Assembly: GCA_947475895.1 (NCBI GenBank)
Contig: CANJMF010000019.1
Location: forward strand, 1 to 61,994
Length of the DNA: 61,994 nucleotides
Origin: Fidelibacterota bacterium
GTDB taxonomy: Bacteria; Pseudomonadota; Alphaproteobacteria; Rhodospirillales; Rhodospirillaceae
Direction of reading: 5' to 3'
Shown here piece after piece: positions 61,776-61,994 of the stretch. Each line of letters begins with the position of its first letter. Position 1 is the first letter of the stretch. The translations under genes were made by a program, and so were the position numbers. Under the pieces are notes generated by a model, which was given only the letters and a program-made list of their open reading frames with translations, ran no database searches and was not told the origin of the DNA.

Positions 61776-61783
61776 TGATAAGG
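61767..61783. other. att core-like dyad on the anticodon loop
   Basis: CCTTA-CCAATGA-TAAGG: 5-bp inverted arms around a 7-bp centre. This is the usual architecture for strand exchange by tyrosine recombinases in a tRNA anticodon loop. It marks the probable left junction of the element. Confidence 0.6.
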
Positions 61784-61789
61784 TCAATT

Positions 61790-61919
61790 GCTTACCCATG
61801 ATTGCCACAATGTACTTGTGGCAGATAAATATAGCAATAATGGCTATATCTAAGTGATCTGGTAAAATCTGGAAACTACCGGTAAACTGCCTTCCCGTGC
61901 TTACCCGGTGCTTACCCGG
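61790..61919. repeat. Arm-type direct repeats beside the att core
   Basis: GCTTACCC occurs at 61790-61797, 61899-61906 and 61910-61917; the last two lie in an 11-bp tandem GTGCTTACCCG. Placement between the core and the integrase gene fits integrase arm-binding sites. Confidence 0.5.
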
Positions 61920-61944
61920 CCAAAGTCCCAAGGGAGCAGTTGCC

Positions 61945-61994
61945 TTGCCTAACATCACAAAACGCTTTGTAGATGCCTTACGGCGACCCAAGGA
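61945..61994 (+). CDS. Tyrosine integrase, N-terminus only (runs off the window)
   Basis: TTG 61945 lies eight bases after AGGGAG and opens MPNITKRFVDALRRPK, the usual start of P4/phage-type tyrosine integrases (xLTKRFVDALxPxxxG). Only 16 codons are in the window. The neighbouring tRNA-Thr half, core dyad and arm repeats agree with an integrated element extending to the right. Confidence 0.75.
   Translation, partial: MPNITKRFVDALRRPK

Overview
The window reads as a piece of a GC-rich (about 60 percent by eye) alphaproteobacterial chromosome. Pointers are a type II sulfide:quinone oxidoreductase, receiver proteins carrying a YxGPERR motif, many Tat-type (RR) leaders, a TonB-receptor-like protein, a classical autotransporter, and two dyad elements that resemble palindromic repeats I recall from Alphaproteobacteria. 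Genus cannot be fixed from the sequence. Most of the window is ordinary, tightly packed chromosome; the right end and 49.6-52.6 kb look accessory.

Layout. 0-6.6 kb: an unknown coiled-coil protein, a cysS-argE-response regulator run (minus strand), a TPR/O-GlcNAc-transferase-like protein and hisI. 6.6-16.9 kb (mostly cell surface and signalling): Sel1-type lipoprotein plus autotransporter, a Cas2/SinR-like small protein, two convergent family-4 glycosyltransferases, two paralogous receiver-like proteins whose phosphorylation pocket looks degenerate, and a dihaem cytochrome c. 17.1-24.1 kb: a truncated DUF805-like ORF coupled to an unknown gene, then small enzymes and exported proteins (aldo/keto reductase, two alpha/beta hydrolases, ModA-like binding protein, VOC protein, thioesterase, cupin, lipoprotein). 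24.4-34.1 kb: membrane glycosyltransferase, a glycosyltransferase duplicated again at 41 kb, Tex, several Tat-exported enzymes, a sulfatase-modifying-factor-fold protein and an HxlR regulator. 34.3-45.0 kb: SDR and FrnE-like oxidoreductases, a 2OG-Fe(II) oxygenase, a ModA-like protein with an MHS transporter, TRIC-family channel, metallo-beta-lactamase-fold enzyme, an ArsR/SRPBCC pair and an SMP-30 lactonase. 45.1-49.6 kb: TonB-receptor-like protein, lectin-like exported protein, and a creatininase-family gene whose leader is cut off by an amber codon. 49.6-52.3 kb: an AT-richer exported protein, a small basic protein, a tRNA-3'-end-like fragment, and a two-gene module with one gene frameshifted. 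52.6-61.6 kb: SQR, a lysine 2,3-aminomutase-family radical SAM enzyme, MarR plus a DHA2 efflux pump, an aminotransferase, a B12-type radical SAM protein, a PRC-barrel protein and a DUF1566 protein.

The right edge is a mobile-element junction: the 3' half of tRNA-Thr(GGT), an att-core-like dyad on the anticodon loop, three arm-type repeats, and the first 16 codons of a tyrosine integrase that runs out of the window. No single multi-gene system in the window is obviously new. The most interesting signals are this junction, a start-codon-spanning ArsR palindrome with a promoter that predicts a leaderless mRNA, the amber-interrupted creatininase leader, a probable CTG start, and the HGG/GNRNA two-gene module.
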